From Phaeotremella fagi (taxonomy: Eukaryota > Basidiomycota > Tremellomycetes > Tremellales > Phaeotremellaceae), in the NCBI GenBank assembly GCA_001599715.1, contig BCHU01000012.1, forward strand, positions 186,001 through 250,000: DNA of 64,000 nt, given 5' to 3'. The notes under the pieces are model-generated. The model was given only the letters and a program-made list of their open reading frames with translations, was not told the origin of the DNA and made no database searches. Positions 32,950 through 46,085 of the stretch are shown one piece after another. The position numbers and the translations under genes are program-made. How positions within the stretch are numbered: the stretch's first letter is position 1; each line of letters starts with the position of its first letter.

Positions 32950-35900
32950 ATGTTCGCCTCCCTGATATATTCGACACTTCTACTCCTATCAATTGCATCA
33001 GCTTCAGAACGTGTAGGTTATGGGACTATTGCTGGAAGGAATACTGCTAGATCCAGTGAATTGAGGGCATTAAATGATGGAAGTCTTGGTATGCCCTCTG
33101 TGACGCCAGCAACATGGAATACAAGTTTGGTAGGTGTTATTCTCTTGAATGAATCTATCACCCCACCTCAGTCGTCTCTCGCTTCCCCCACATGTCAAAC
33201 CGGAAGCTATAAACACCCACTAACCATCCGCAGCTCCCTCCCAGTCGTCGACCATCAGAACCAGAAAAATGTCCACCATGCTTCAACTGTTTATTACCAG
33301 CTTTCACATGTGGTCAATACGGAGAATGTAACCCATACGATGGTCAATGTCATTGTCCACCTGGTTTCGGTGGTCAAGATTGTTTAACACCTTGTGAGTG
33401 ATTTCATCCTGAATTGGATGCAATACGTCATTGACAGAGAACAAGTATGTGGTGCTTTGTCTGATGGGGATGAACGTTTTCCTAGACCTGATAAAGAACT
33501 TTGTGAATGTAAAGACGGCTGGGGTGGGATTAATTGCAATGGTATGTCTGTTGAATGACTTCAGCTGATTGTCGCAGTTTGTAAAAACGATTTGGCCTGT
33601 AAGAACTTCAGAACTCGTGTACCGCCAGATGGGCTCGATGGAGAAGAGGAAGAAAATGACATGACATGCTATAAAGGTGGTTTGGCTATTGAGCAGAATT
33701 TCCAAATGTGCGATGTAACCAGTGAGTTTGCACTTACGTCGATGCTATCGATCTAACTCAGGCAGATCGGAAAATTATCGACACCATACCGGATAACAAA
33801 CCACCTCAAGTTACTTTCTCATGTACCGCCAACGGACCATCTGGAAACATCACGTCAACAAGAAAACATGGAGCATTTTCACATCCACTTCTTTCACCTT
33901 TCGATAACTCCCTTGGAAAGTTGATTGATGCTGACGATGAAGATTATGAATATGGAACGTGCGATTTCCAATTTTGGGTTGATAGGATTGAAAGTTTCTA
34001 TTGCCATTTGGATAAATGTAGTTGGGAGAGTAGTGAGAGTTTTGGTAGGTTCGGTTGGATTTTCAGCGATCGCGTTGTGGAGCTGATGATTGTGGATTTA
34101 GACTCCAACTCTACCAATTATCAATGTGAGACTATTGAGTGTGCATGTATTCCCGGAAGGTTCTTGTGTGGAGAAGACGGCAGTGTCAGTGAGTAGACTT
34201 GTTTGCAACTTGAGATATTGGTCCTGACCAACGACATAGATATCGACGATTTCTTGACAGAAGAAGTTCGAGGACCGGGTTCATTCAATTGTGAATCTGG
34301 CAAGGGCTGTACATTCGAAGAACCAGCCATGAACCAACTTATCAACGATATCTTTGGTGACAAAGCTATCACGTTGGATTGTGAAGCTGGAGAGTGTTTG
34401 CATATCTCCCAGGTGCCAGGTTTCAAGGCACAACCTAAACCTGATAACAGTGTTTGGGTAGCTCTGAGTGCCGCTTTAGCAGCTGTCGTGTTTTTAGTCG
34501 CTTGCATTCGTAAGTCTACTCTTTGTCAAACGGCTCAAGTCGCTCACTACCCTCAGTTCTTTGGTACATTGGTAGATCCGAAGCTCATCCTGAGGGATTC
34601 GGAGGAGTCAAACTTCCAGAAGACGAAGCTTCAAAACTCATGACGGATCATGTACCAGCAACCCTTCATTTCTCCAACCTATCCTACACTCTACCCAGTG
34701 GTAAACCAGTACTTTCCCATGTTACTGGAACTGTCAGACCTGGAGAAATTTTGGCAATAATGGGAGCATCAGGAGCAGGCAAATCAACTCTATTGGATAT
34801 TCTCGCGAGGAAAGCCAAAACTGGAAAAGTCACTGGAGAGATCTATGTCAACGGTCAATCGTTACCTGATGAATCGATTTTCCGTCGGGTAACAGGTTAT
34901 GTCGATCAGGAAGATACTCTGTTATCAACCTTGACGGTTTACGAAGCAGTCCTTTATTCGGCTCTATTGCGATTACCAAGAGAAATGTCTTATGATGCCA
35001 AGGTCTTTAGGACTTTGGAGACTATTCAGGAATTGGGAATTATGGGGATTAGAGATTCTAGGATCGGTGAGAGTGGGAAGAGAAGTATTTCGGGGGGTGA
35101 GAAGAGAAGAGTTTCAATTGCTTGTGAATTGGTTACTGGACCCTCGATTTTATTCCTCGATGAACCAACTTCTGGTAGGTGCTTTCATTGTTGCTGTTGG
35201 CACCAAAACTAAAAAAATCACTTTTAGGACTTGACTCTTATAACGCATACAACGTCATTGATTCTTTGAAGACCTTGGCCAAAACTTATAACCGTACGGT
35301 TATATTTACTATTCATCAACCACAATCAAATATCGTCGCTCTCTTTGATCGATTACTGCTATTAGCCAAAGGTCAATTGGTTTATGCAGGTGAAACGTCC
35401 AGAGCTCAAGATCACTTCGAAAAGATCGGCCACACTTGCCCTCCTGGATACAACATTGCTGATTACCTGATTGATCTTACCGTAGAAGCCGCTGGTGATC
35501 ACAAATCGTCGACTACACATGGAAAGAGTAACGGAAAGAAGACGAACGGGACGACAACACCTGCAAGCTCAGGTGGTGATGCTGAGAATGGATTTGGATC
35601 TCGTTCAGTTAGACCTGAGTCTGAGGATGATGAGGATGAGAGAGTGACCGTCAAGAGCGTTGTTGGTGGAATCAAGACGAAAGCAAAGAAACTACTGGGA
35701 GCTTTCTCATCTGGCGATTCAACTACTTCAGGTACATCTACACCTACCCATCCTCAAATACCCGAGAAACTCGCCAGTCTAGTTCTAGCATCAAGAGCAT
35801 CGGATGATGCCAAGATTGTCGAAGCTGAGATCAACAGAATTGAATCTGGTGTTTCACCGAATGGAGGTGAAACTTTTACCGACGATATGACGTCTTTAAG

Positions 35901-37021
35901 ATCTTATAAACAAGCGAGTCTCTGGACACAATTCAAACTGTTGTCTGGAAGAGCTTTCAAGAACCTTTACAGAAATCCTTTGCTTATGGCTACGCATTAT
36001 GCGGTTGCTATTATCGTTGCTGGAGTTTGTGGATTCTTCTTCTATCAGGTTACGAATGATATACCTGGTTTCCAGTGAGTGGTTTCAGAGTTGACGTGAG
36101 ATGTTAAATTTATCTTTTTCCATCTTTTTAGGAATCGATTGGGATTGTTCTTGTTCATCCTCTCTCTGTTCGGTTTCTCGTGCTTGAGTTCGTTAGGAAT
36201 CTTTGCCAACGAAAGAATGCTATTCATGCGGGAGAGGTATGTTTGATCTTACTTCAGATGTGATAGTCGGCTGAAAGTGAACAGGGCGAATGGATACTAC
36301 GCACCAATCTCTTATTTCCTCTCCAAAGTCCTGTTCGATATCATCCCATTGAGAGTGATCCCACCGTTCATCCTCGGATCGATAGTATATGGATTAGCAG
36401 GTTTGAACGCTGACGTAGCGGCGTTCTGGAAATTCATCATGACTTTGGTACTGTTCAATTTGGCCGCTAGCAGTATCGTCCTTTTCTTGAGTGTCGCCAT
36501 TCAAGATATTGGAGTGGCCAATTTGTTGGGAAGTTTGGTTATGCTTTATAAGTGAGTCGTCGGTCTCAGTGAGGAGAGCTATCTCTGATCATCTTTTTAT
36601 AGTCTCCTTTTCGCTGGTCTTTTGATGAACTACGATAGAGTTCCTAGTGGACTGAAATGGATGCAGACCACTTCGTTCTTCCATGCGGCTTATGAAGCTC
36701 TGCTAGTGAATGAATTGCGATACTTACAATTGATAGAACGAAAGGTGGGTGTGGATGCTTCGATCCAAAAGTCTGTTCATGCTAACACTTGATCACTCTC
36801 AGTTCGGTTTAGATATCCAAGTCCCAAGTGCTACAAGTAGGTTCTGATTTTTCTTGAACGATGAATGAGTCTGACCTACCTACTCGATAGTCCTCTCATC
36901 GTTCGGTTTCCACGCTCAAGCGTTCTGGTGGCCTGATATCTCGCTCTTAGGTATCACTTTTGGAGTGTTCATCGTGGGTAGTTATTTAGTTTTAGAATTC
37001 TTAGTCAAGGAGAAACGATAG
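32950..37021 (+). CDS. ADP1: ABCG-type transporter with EGF-like ectodomain (Adp1 family)
   Basis: Half-size ABC transporter of the White/ABCG group. A signal peptide ([18 protein letters not shown]) leads to a Cys-rich EGF-like ectodomain ([25 protein letters not shown], then [12 protein letters not shown]). A transmembrane segment follows ([19 protein letters not shown]). The cytosolic ATPase domain has Walker [10 protein letters not shown], signature [12 protein letters not shown], Walker [13 protein letters not shown] and switch His in FTIHQPQ. An acidic/Ser-rich linker with [17 protein letters not shown] sequence precedes about six C-terminal membrane helices ending [11 protein letters not shown]. 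This order (EGF ectodomain, TM, NBD, TMD) equals yeast Adp1. Introns interrupt between most of these units. Substrate is unknown. Membrane location may be ER, vacuole or plasma membrane. Confidence 0.9.
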
Positions 37022-37311
37022 TTTGGAACGAGATGGGGTGTTAGGAATAGTTTGTAGTTGTTAAGAAGTGTTGAGAGAAAATAAAGTCATATTAGTATAT
37101 TATATTCGTGATTAAATGCATTGAAGTCGGTTATCGTAGAAGTTTCAACCGTTTTGGTGTCAAGTTGAAGTTGAAACATCTACATCTACTTCTACATTCT
37201 TCTATCATCTAAATTAGTACAACAAAATGCTCACAAAATTATCTCATCTGTAGTACAACTATCAACCAAAGCACATATCGAGGTCAACCTCGATAACTAA
37301 AACCCCTAATC

Positions 37312-39813
37312 ATGCTCCCACCAAACCCACACTCCAGGCAAGCAAGCTATGCGCATCCAACAACACCTTCCAGACAAGTCAGCTATGCCCAAAGATCCGT
37401 ACATGCGAATGATACAAATGAAGATGAAGATGAAAATGAAGATGATCTGTTGGATGCAGAACTTGGGATGGGTGATGATGAACAGACAAGAGGTTTGGAG
37501 GAGACATTAGAGAAATTGGGTTTTGGTGGGTATACCTTTCTTCGTTAGATGAATTAAGAATTAATCTTCTTTCTAGGTGCTTACCATTGGAGATTACTTG
37601 TATGTTCCTCTTACATATCCTTTTTTGATATTTCGTTAAGAGTTTTAGGCTTTATGTGGATTTGGTTGGATGAGCGATAATTCTGCTTTACAATGTATAG
37701 GTAAGACCAAAATCTTTTTCACGTCTTCATGGATCTTAGAGGTGTTGATCAATCAATATTAGCGGTGATACTACCCAGAGTTCAAGTTCATTATAATCTA
37801 TCTTCACAGATCGTTGGTTTGCTCTCTGCATCCACGATGGCGGGTGTATGTTATTTCTCATCACCGACTCATTGGATTACTAATAAACGTAATTGAATGT
37901 AGATGATGGTAGGAGCTGTAGCATGGGGTACAGCTTCTGACATGCTTGGTCGGGCTTTACCTTTCAATACCACTTTGTTCTTAACGGCGATTTTTGGGAT
38001 TGGAGCATCTTTCTCTCCTAGTTTCGGTGTTCTCTGTATATGGATGTTTCTACTCGGCAGTGCAGTTGGGTAAGTATTTTTCGTCCTTTGACTAAAGTCT
38101 CCGATTAACTCACGTATCAACTCTAGAGGATCGATGCCAACCGATGGAACGCTGTTTCTGGAGAATCTACCTCATAGTAAACAATATCTTTTGACTTTAC
38201 TTTCGGTGTTCTTCTCGTTGGGCGCTGTACTTAGTTCGATCGTCAGCTTGATCTTCCTTCCTGCTGCTAGTTGTTCGACTTTTGATGACTGTGATATAGC
38301 TGGTGGCGCTAACGATGGTTGGCGACGAGTGTTATTTGTTTTAGGGGGGATCGTGAGTTCATCTCTGATACAGTGATTGTTTTATCGCTGATTCCTTTAG
38401 AACCTCGTATGCTCTTTTGCTAGATTGGTTCTATTCAGATTACATGAATCACCTCGGTATTTGGTGTCTACGGGACGGGAAGCAGAGGCGGTTGTTGTTT
38501 TAAGAGCTATCGCTACTTTCAACGATCAGTCGATAGATATCCAACGAGCGGATGTTGTGGAGGATTCCAAACAATCTTCAATGTTACCAACGCCATGTGA
38601 AGATCCCACAACTGATTCGAATCCTTCACCAAGATCACCGACTTTTGATGATACGAGGGGAAGGTCGAATAATCTTCATCCACCGAATAATGAAGCTCTG
38701 GCTTCAAGATCCGAATCAAGATCATACGATTCGGTAGGTGTAGGTACGCCAGTGTCTACATCACCCAGAAGACATCCGGTTCGAGTTGGATCAGCATTTT
38801 ATACCTCCGATCTAGAACGTTCAGAACGGACGAACAATTTCGAAGAGACTTTCGCGGCCGCAGCTGAGAATGCTGGATTGATGGATGAGAATAAGGTGGA
38901 GGACGATTGTGGAGGTCAGATATCTAAGAGTGAGATACCGTGGATTGGGAGCTGGGTTGACCAGATGAATAAACTTTTCGTACCTCAATGGAGGAGGAGT
39001 GTGATTTTGATGTGGGTTATATGGGCAGCTATGAGTTTTTGTAAGTTCTACGCAAGTTAACAGAGTATCATCCTGATAGGTACTGCTAGCTTATACGATG
39101 TTCAACGTTTGGCTGCCTGCCGTGTTGGAATCCAGGGCTTCGGGGACGGGTTCAGAGGCTATCAAACAATCTTTGAACGAGTTTGTTCTCTATTCAAGTG
39201 AGTGCCGAAGTTTTTCATGATATGGGAACTGACGTGAAATCAGTTGCGGGATGTCCTGGATCTATAGTATGTTACTTTCCGTCTATGTTGCCAAGCCAAT
39301 ACTTACCAGCACTAGATTGGCGCATGGATGATTCAAACGAAACTTGGAAGAAGAAAATCTCTGGCGATTTGTACGTTGGCAACGGCTTTTGCTATGTTTG
39401 CTTTCATTCGTGTTCGACAAGATTGGGCGGTGATCGTTAGTTCGATGGTGATTGCTGCAGCGGCCACTGCAATGTATGCGGTGCTTTGTGAGTTGATCAC
39501 CTTGTGACATGCTGACCATTTCCAATAGACGGGATGACTCCAGAGACATTCGGTACTGTTATCAGAGGAACTGCTTGTGGTACATCGGCAGCTTTGAGTC
39601 GATTGTAAGTCCTGTATATCTTGTCTGCCAAGCTAAGTCCGTAGTACCGGTATACTTGCACCTGTTTCTGCTGGATTGTTACTCTCCATCTCGCCAAGTT
39701 TACCACTTTTCGTTTCAGCAGTAATATTTGTCGCTACAGCGGCTTGCAGTTTGGCATTACCGTTTGAGAGGATAGGTGATAGAAAATTAGGAGGTGGGGG
39801 GATGATGCATTGA
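37312..39813 (+). CDS. Major facilitator superfamily transporter, sugar/SV2-like
   Basis: About ten exons, including a 23-nt exon at 37577-37599. After an acidic cytosolic N-terminus (DEDENEDDLLDAELG), twelve membrane segments are expected: LALCGFGWMSDNSALQ (TM1), AGMMVGAVAWGTASD with motif A-like SDMLGRALPF in loop 2-3, FGVLCIWMFLLGSAVGG and LLSVFFSLGAVLSSIVSLIFL. A large Ser/Pro-rich central loop of about 150 residues (38500-38950) separates the halves. The second half has VILMWVIWAAMSFSYTMFNVWLP, KLGRRKSLAI (motif A repeat) and TPETFGTVIRGTACGT. GSMPTDGTLFLENLP fits SV2/sugar-acid-type transporters. Substrate is not assignable. Confidence 0.85.
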
Positions 39814-39905
39814 AGCGTCATTCAGGTATAAGCCCAGTCGCCAATGTAGCCTAGAAGTACAATGTATCTATCATCTAAATCTCTAATAGTTTAAGTAAAC
39901 GATAT

Positions 39906-41481
39906 TCATTTGTTCTCAGATACGACCTTTCTGAAAACAGCCTCAGCGTCGTTATCCGCTAACCACTGCACTTGATTTCTATTCTTGACATAGTCAAAGA
40001 TATCTTTATCAGTCCAATTTTTACCTGACGTTTCACGATCTTTGCGTTGTTTTCGTAAAACGTTTGCGGCGTCTATCAAACGATTGACATGAGCTTGACG
40101 ACATTTGTTGAATAACTCAAAAGCCTCTTTAATACTTTCTTTTGATAGTTTTGTAGTCGGGTCAGACGTTTTTTGGACATGATCAAAACATAGGGAAAGG
40201 GTGTAAGCGTCCTCAATGGATAATGTTCCACCAGCAGCGAAAGCTCCACCTATCACCCGTTAGTACAAATCGATAGTCGAAGAAGTTGGACGTACCATGA
40301 GGATGACCTGCGTCACCGATAAGTACTACCCTTCCATCACCGACTGTCAAACTGGGTAATGCTGGACCATTATAATCAGGATAAACTTTTATACTGGGTG
40401 TAACCTTAGCCATGGAAGCTATCATTGGATGCCAATCTGAATAATAGTTTTGTAAATCAGTCGTCGAACCTGATGATCCCCATTGACGGGAGTTGTTATC
40501 TCTAGATTCTGTTGATTTGAGTACATGAACAGGTAGGAAGGCTACTATGGCAAAAAGATTCCCTTCTGTTCAAGTAGTTTTTACCGTTAGGATTGGATTA
40601 TCTTGGAGAGGCTGAAAGTGAAAACTCACTTAATGGACTTGTGAAGAGTTGTCGATCTGGACCTGGCCAATGACATGATTCCATTGGAATGTTGGGTATA
40701 CCTTCTAACAAGTTGGCGTCAAAGACTTGTCGAAGAGTTATAAGTTCTCCCGAAGAGATTTCGTAATCCGGATAAAAAGATTGTCGGACTGCACTCCTTA
40801 TACCATCGGCCTTTTATCTGAGTAAGTTCAAAGTCTAATGGTCATAGAACAGGTAAAGGACTTACTCCAATGACAGCATCCCCAAACCATTCTGTTCCAT
40901 CTTCAAACGCAACTTTTACACCTTCAACAAGATTTTCAACTTTCTTGATTCGTTTGGATAATTTAATCTTATCAGAAGGGATGTGAGATAATAGGAATTG
41001 ATGTAGATGGACACGATAAAATCTTGCCATCTGATGATGAGGTAGAGGTAACGGATCAGGTAACGGTGTTTCAATGATTTCAGAGGTTTTCCAATGTCTA
41101 TGAACCTAAACATGTCAGTTTAGCATTTCCTCCAGTACGTTCACCTCCCAGGTCGTCCGAGTGACTTACCAAAGGATGTTCTCCATACCGATAAGCTAGA
41201 TTTTCAATCTCTTCACCCAAACCCATTTTCTCCAGACATCTCAAAGCACATGGCTGTAAGGCAATCGATGCACCGATTTCCCTAAGCTCCCTCGCTTGAT
41301 CAAAGATCGTTATTTCAACATTCGACAATTTACTTAATGCGATAGCAGCTGGTCAAAAGGATTGATTGAGCGGTCCGCTGAGTCACCGTATGAATTGAGA
41401 CTTACCGGTGGCCCCTGCAATTCCACCTCCACAGATTGCTATTCTGGTTTTCGTTTCATTGAGTAAAGATATATCTGGCAT
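39906..41481 (-). CDS. FAD-dependent aromatic-ring monooxygenase (salicylate hydroxylase-like)
   Basis: Flavoprotein monooxygenase of group A. The start ATG at 41481 lies directly before the Rossmann fold RIAICGGGIAGATAAIALSK (GxGxxG). The DG motif is in DAVIGADGIRSAVRQSF and the GD motif in GRVVLIGDAGHPHGGAFAAGG. An ARELREIGASIALQPCALRC segment is typical of 6-hydroxynicotinate/salicylate monooxygenases. The C-terminus is a charged helix region (LRKQRKDRETSGKNW). Several introns, with a donor directly after AGAT. The usual reaction is NAD(P)H- and oxygen-dependent hydroxylation of an aromatic acid. The exact substrate is open. Confidence 0.87.
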
Positions 41482-44156
41482 TGTGGTATATGTTAACCAA
41501 ACGTCAATGGCATCTGTTTATTCTCCTTCATATTTCTGAGTAGTCTTATTCTTCCTATCAGTACTTTCATGTCGTTATCAATCTCGGATTTCGGTCATCT
41601 CCTGTGGCATCCCCAGTTATCTCTCCCGGATGAATGTCACTCAGAAAGCAGATAATCTGAACGATTTATTTGAGAATGCACAGTATGTGAAAGTGGTACT
41701 CTGATTGTTTGTACGAGCAACAGTATTGACAGGATATATTCTATTCGCAGTCAGGCGGAAACAAACTTCTCACGCTTGATTCGATCATCAATCTGTCACC
41801 CTCCCCAGTCTAAATAAAGATTTGCGGGCACATTCTGCGCAGAGCATGCCTGAAAAGCTGGGTAGACGATCAATCTGAACGAAGATAAAATGGCAGTTTG
41901 ATGCAAGGGATGGCCTTTAAAATCAGACAGAAGTGTACATGGTACTACACTGTCGCACTTGTTCACTTCTTGGAAGGGAAGCGAAATATTGGGAACTGGG
42001 GAATTCTTGTTGAAACGTTCTTCTGGAATCAAGTGTGGTAACAAATTTCTTGAAAATGGCCGATCGATTCCCTGTCGATCTTGATCATGGCAAGAACAAG
42101 GTTGGTTACTACTACCTAGACCAAACGTTCAAACAGAGTTTAATTCCGAAATTATGGTTGATCGAAGAGCACAGTAATCTCTTCTTCAATCCCACATTTC
42201 ATTTTATTTCGTAAGCAAAGAACAAATTAATAAGCTTAGATGATAGAAGGATACTGAAAAGTTGCGACGAATGACATTCGAAAACTTTGTTTTGTTAAAT
42301 TAAAGCAAAGTCGATCTTTCAGGTACAATTCAAAGAATAGAACGTTCTGTCGACAGTGTACTACTTTTCAAACTGATCAAGGTGATTGATCAAATTCAAA
42401 CATGCAGTTAACTAGTACTGCCGAGGATCGAACGGCCTAAATCTTGGCGTGACACCGCTGAGTTCTTTGAATTGAGACGGAGATCGTTGAAAGTGTAATA
42501 TGTGGAAGAACAATTTCATCTACGTGGTTCAAGCCACTATCGATGAAAAGGTACCCCTCTCTATCAAAGTCGACGTCGTTGGCGACGTGTATATTCATTC
42601 ATGCTTTTGGGGTTGCTTGGTAAGTGCTGATCATAGTTCAGTGTGAAAAAAACGAATAATTCAATAGTTCCTTGTTCTTGATTGCGCATGAGTTACTGAT
42701 GCACATACATCTGAAAGCGTTCAATCTAAAGAAGAATGACGCTGTTTCACCAAAGTTCTGAAACCATCTAGCAGGTTCAACTAACACAATGAAAGGGAAA
42801 TGAATCAGGTCAAGGAGTTACAAACCCCTCTTCCCGAAGATTTGGATGATTTAATTGCATAAATCGCTGTTGTAGAATTCAAGATCTACTTGCGTACGTT
42901 TGAATGTATTCTTTTTGGAATCCTCCGAAACTTGAATGGCCAATTCAATGACCTTGTTACTGTCTGACATCATAGCTTGATGCAGGTACATCAGGACAGT
43001 TCAGTAAGGGGTAGTTTGATTTTTTAAAACATTAAAAAACAATTGCTATGCCTGAAAAATGTTGCAGGCCGCCACCTTGCAATGGCTCAAAGCAAACATA
43101 CGTTGTCGAAATTGGCGGGATTAGCGTGTCGTCTGCAATAAGACGACTTGTGGGAATCGTAATTTCCCTGACATGCAGCTGATTGGTTATCAGATTTAAA
43201 GCTGCTCGGAGAAAGACCCCAAGGGCTTATGTACGAGCGAATGAGGGAATAAAATCTGAACAACGACTTCCCAACAAAGTTAACTTTCTTACTTCTGGGG
43301 CAGGTAGGATTCAGACCTGCGCGAAAAAGTTAAATAAAAATCAGGGCACTTTCCCTCTTCGGGTGAAACGATTCAAGGAGCAAGCCAAAATAAGAAAAGA
43401 AAAATAAAACAAGCTGTCACCTGAGTTTTAATCAATGGGAACTAGTGCAGGGTTCCAAGTTGTTACCTAATACATATCTCTCGGGAGTTTCTCAGAACAC
43501 AATGGATCAAATTCGTTATACGTAAATAATCAAGGTACTTAGGGCAGTGTTCTAAAGTCAGGAACATTTCACCTAAGCAAAGTAAATTGATGACGGCAGG
43601 TTATATGACACAGCTGCGTTGGGTGGATGATTGCTTGAAGCAGGCTCCCGAACAGAAATTTCTTACATGGCTGAAAAGGGCAACTTGGGTGACTCCACCA
43701 ATTCAAAAGTCTAGAACTCCCTGGTCTAGAAAAAGTTAAGATCCTTAAGATACTTAGAAGTGCGTCACGCTTTCATCAGGTCTTCACGCGGGATCACGTC
43801 GTACATCCTTGGTGGCGTGTACGTACGAAGTAAGTTACTTGAGTTACTTAGCATAATCCTCGCGGCAAACCACCCAATTCAAATAGGTTTCCAAGTCGTT
43901 GCCCGTCCAGCACAAGCAAATCAAAAGAAAAAGGGAGATCCTTCATCTTTATTCTTATTTTTTCTTTAACTCTGTTAGATCTTTCTTTATTACTTTCTCA
44001 TCTTCACATTTTTTTTTCTTGTTTATTTTGTCTAGTTGTTGTGTTCTGGGTTTCTTTATTGTTCATAAAATATCACTACCTATAATCAAAACGGATACCA
44101 CTCAAGCTCAGCAATAACGAACACAACCCATTATTCAATCATCAATCAATCACAAA
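41482..44156. other. Gene-poor region and leader of the kinase gene
   Basis: About 2.7 kb without a recognisable gene. Short frames (41796-42044 minus, 43183-43407 plus) lack motifs. It contains a tRNA-Asp-like relic at about 42415-42482 (minus), AGTTAC-rich stretches (43831-43850) similar to those near 11.7 kb, and two similar blocks at about 43450 and 43885 (GGTTCCAAGTTGTTACC against GGTTTCCAAGTCGTTGCC). Toward 44156 it turns pyrimidine-rich (43938-44030), the likely leader of the kinase gene. Confidence 0.45.
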
Positions 44157-45563
<1,407 letters not shown>

Positions 45564-45786
45564 ATATATACAACAAAAAAAGGCGTACTTCCTTTCTCGA
45601 CAAGCATCGGTTGTTCGATCAGTCCCGGCAAATCATATCATACATTTACATATTTTCAACAAATTGCATTAATCCTTTCTCACACTACATTCGATTTTTT
45701 CTTCTCAGATACTTAATTTACTATTTTGGATGGAGGGAACACCTTCTCATGATATTTCTGACGAAACCCCAAACTAAATATTATAC

Positions 45787-45802
45787 ATATATATATATAT
45801 AT
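45787..45802. repeat. TA dinucleotide microsatellite
   Basis: About eight TA units directly downstream of the kinase gene. Confidence 0.8.
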
Positions 45803-46064
45803 TTCTAAACTACCTAGAGATAATGGCATTGACGATAACAGGGTTTATGTTTTATTTGTTTCTTGTCACCACTGTTCTGTTTGTATTACTACTTGTTGAC
45901 GGAGAATAATATATACGATTCATTATATAACGATTTTTGATGCAACATGTTATCACTTGTACTGAACTAGTTTTTGACTATCATGACAGCGTTTGCCACT
46001 GGCCACTCAGATAATTTACTAGTCTTTGCTACAGAATAAGGTTTTGGTTATGAACCTTTTTTCG

Positions 46065-46085
46065 TTCGGAGGAAATCCCTCCGAA
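46065..46085. repeat. Perfect 8-bp inverted repeat (hairpin)
   Basis: TTCGGAGG and CCTCCGAA are separated by a 5-nt loop. It lies in non-coding DNA about 500 bp downstream of the kinase gene. Function unknown. Confidence 0.6.

Noticed and set aside
43300..43330. tRNA T-arm-like string GGTAGGATTCAGACC
   Set aside because: No matching D-arm or anticodon arm on either strand at tRNA distance.
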